Shown here: positions 5,062-6,131 of the stretch, one piece after another | Position numbering within the stretch: position 1 is the first letter of the stretch | Layout of the letters: each line of letters starts with the position of its first letter | NCBI GenBank assembly: GCA_027005175.1 | Contig: JALTMC010000250.1 | Coordinates: 1-6,131, forward strand | DNA length: 6,131 nucleotides | Source of the DNA: Myxococcales bacterium | GTDB taxonomy: Bacteria; Myxococcota_C; UBA6777 | Reading direction: 5' to 3' | Notes under the pieces: model-generated | The model's input: only the letters and a program-made list of their open reading frames with translations | Told to the model about the DNA's origin: nothing | Database searches by the model: none | Position numbers and translations under genes: made by a program

Positions 5062-6131
5062 TCCGATGTTTGTTTCGAAAGAAACAGAAATGACCTGGTC
5101 TGCATATTGTAAAATGCCTTTGCGGTGCGAGATGATTAAGACAGTGCACTCGCCTTTTAAGGAGGAGAGAGACTGAGCAATCACAGCTTCTGTTTCGCTG
5201 TCGAGATTGGCTGAGACTTCGTCCAAAAGAAGCAAGCGGGGGCGATGCAGTAAAGCACGTGCCAACGCCAATCGTTGTTTTTGTCCGGTGGACAAGCCCT
5301 CTTGGCTCTCGGAGAGAAGGGAGTCCAGCTGGTCGGGTATTGCAGAGAACGTTGAGGCGAGATGAACTTCTTCCAGAACTCTCCAGATCTCGTCATCTGT
5401 GCAGCTGTGCCTCACTCCATACAAGAGGTTTTGGCGAAGAGTCCCTTCTCGTAGAAATGGCTCCGGCCCCACATAGCCTATTGCAATCGAGTTTTTCCTC
5501 AAAAATTGTTCTACTGGAACTTGGTCGATAAGAACAACCCCTTTGTTGGGCTGTTGAATCGCTATAAGCAGTGACAACAAGGTACTTTTTCCACTCCCGC
5601 TAGGACCAATCAGACCCACTTGTGTTCCCGCCTTTATTACAAGAGAGAGATCTTGAAAGATCGGGGTTGTGGCGTGCGGGTACGTAAAATCGACGTGCTG
5701 AAACTCCACTGTCGGTGCCTTGTGATACAGAGGAAGTTTGTCTCTGGGGTCATTTTGCTGTGTGAGTGGTCGTATGAAGTCTTGGCTCCATAAGCTGTTG
5801 CTGTTGAAATGAGAGAGAGCCTTTTCTTGGGTTGATAAGCCAGCTTCTTCAAAAAGTGTTAGCAGTTTTAAAAACTGTGGGAGTGCTTCATTTGCGTGAG
5901 TGATGCGGAGACTTAACAGTTTAAGTTGTTGAATAAATCGGACAAAAAGATAAAGAAACGAAAGTAGCACCAAGGGGGGGGTGTGAAAAACAGTCTGACT
6001 CAACCACAGAGTCAGACAAAGCAAGAGGATACCAACAAAGGGAGTAACATTGCCACCAAAAGAAGACCAAAGAAGAGCGTGTAAGCTGTTGGAGAAGTAA
6101 TCTCCAAGGTCTCGCAAGATGCTTTGGTATT
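5059..6131 (-). CDS. ABC exporter, C-terminal transmembrane and ATPase portion (cut by window end)
   Basis: The reading frame is open through the right edge of the window, so the TTG at 6117 is not a credible start; residues are numbered from it only for reference. Two hydrophobic segments (about 22-44 and 47-66) look like the last membrane spans of a half-transporter. The ATPase domain follows: Walker A GPSGSGKST (171-179), signature LSTGQKQR (275-282), Walker B LLLLDE (295-300), D-loop SANLD (302-306) and H-loop His331. The Q-loop region reads YVGPEPFL (215-222), with Pro where Gln is usual. A full MsbA/PglK-type exporter has nearly 600 residues, so about 40 percent is missing. Next to glycosyltransferases it most likely flips a lipid-linked glycan or exports polysaccharide, but a peptide or lipid exporter is possible. 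A C8 run lies between the two spans. Confidence 0.9.
   Translation of the reverse strand, partial: YQSILRDLGDYFSNSLHALLWSSFGGNVTPFVGILLLCLTLWLSQTVFHTPPLVLLSFLYLFVRFIQQLKLLSLRITHANEALPQFLKLLTLFEEAGLSTQEKALSHFNSNSLWSQDFIRPLTQQNDPRDKLPLYHKAPTVEFQHVDFTYPHATTPIFQDLSLVIKAGTQVGLIGPSGSGKSTLLSLLIAIQQPNKGVVLIDQVPVEQFLRKNSIAIGYVGPEPFLREGTLRQNLLYGVRHSCTDDEIWRVLEEVHLASTFSAIPDQLDSLLSESQEGLSTGQKQRLALARALLHRPRLLLLDEVSANLDSETEAVIAQSLSSLKGECTVLIISHRKGILQYADQVISVSFETNIG
5974..5981. repeat. Eight-base G/C homopolymer inside the ABC exporter gene
   Basis: Eight consecutive G on the plus strand give C8 on the coding strand, encoding ACC CCC CCC (Thr-Pro-Pro) between the last two membrane spans. Runs of this length can slip during replication and are used as phase-variation switches in some surface-structure genes. 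It is in frame here. Confidence 0.7.

Overview
The window looks like part of a surface-polysaccharide (O-antigen, capsule or exopolysaccharide) locus from a bacterium of moderate G+C content. Every gene I can identify makes or moves glycan precursors: a WecG/TagA/CpsF-type glycosyltransferase, an SDR enzyme that most resembles GDP-4-dehydro-6-deoxy-D-mannose reductase, a GT-B (GT4-like) transferase, a GT-A (GT2-like) transferase and the C-terminal part of an ABC exporter. The family content suggests a cell that exports lipid-linked or membrane-attached glycans. The sequence gives no firm taxonomic marker, so I do not name a genus.

Layout. Positions 1-44 are probably the tail of an upstream gene that overlaps the WecG/TagA/CpsF gene (41-823, GTG start) by four bases. 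A 253-base gap follows. It carries a sigma70-like promoter (963-990) and three copies of the heptamer TCTTGAC, two of them flanking the promoter as an inverted pair. The reductase gene (1077-2036) and a GT4-like gene (2061-3158) lie 24 bases apart and probably form an operon. On the minus strand an ABC exporter gene, cut by the window end (5059-6131), is followed 14 bases later by a GT2-like gene (3767-5044). The two groups converge.

Between the converging groups lie 608 bases (3159-3766) with no credible gene but unusually dense inverted repeats. A 121-base unit (3184-3304) is bounded by 15-base arms. It shares a CTAG with a 390-base unit (3301-3690) bounded by 18-base arms that match at 16 positions. 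Inside the second unit are a perfect 15-base inverted repeat (3327-3341 with 3537-3551) and a long imperfect foldback (3559-3661, 28 pairs). CTRG tetranucleotides sit at all three boundaries, as tandem or nested MITE-like insertions into CTAG-type targets would leave. Read as RNA, the second unit would be a closed three-way junction. This is the most novel-looking part of the window.

How the genes fit together (inference): the reductase would supply GDP-D-rhamnose or a related GDP-6-deoxyhexose, the three glycosyltransferases would assemble an oligosaccharide, and the ABC protein would flip or export the product. Two enzymes carry notable substitutions in usually conserved motifs: YxxxR instead of YxxxK in the reductase, and Pro where the Q-loop Gln normally stands in the ABC ATPase.
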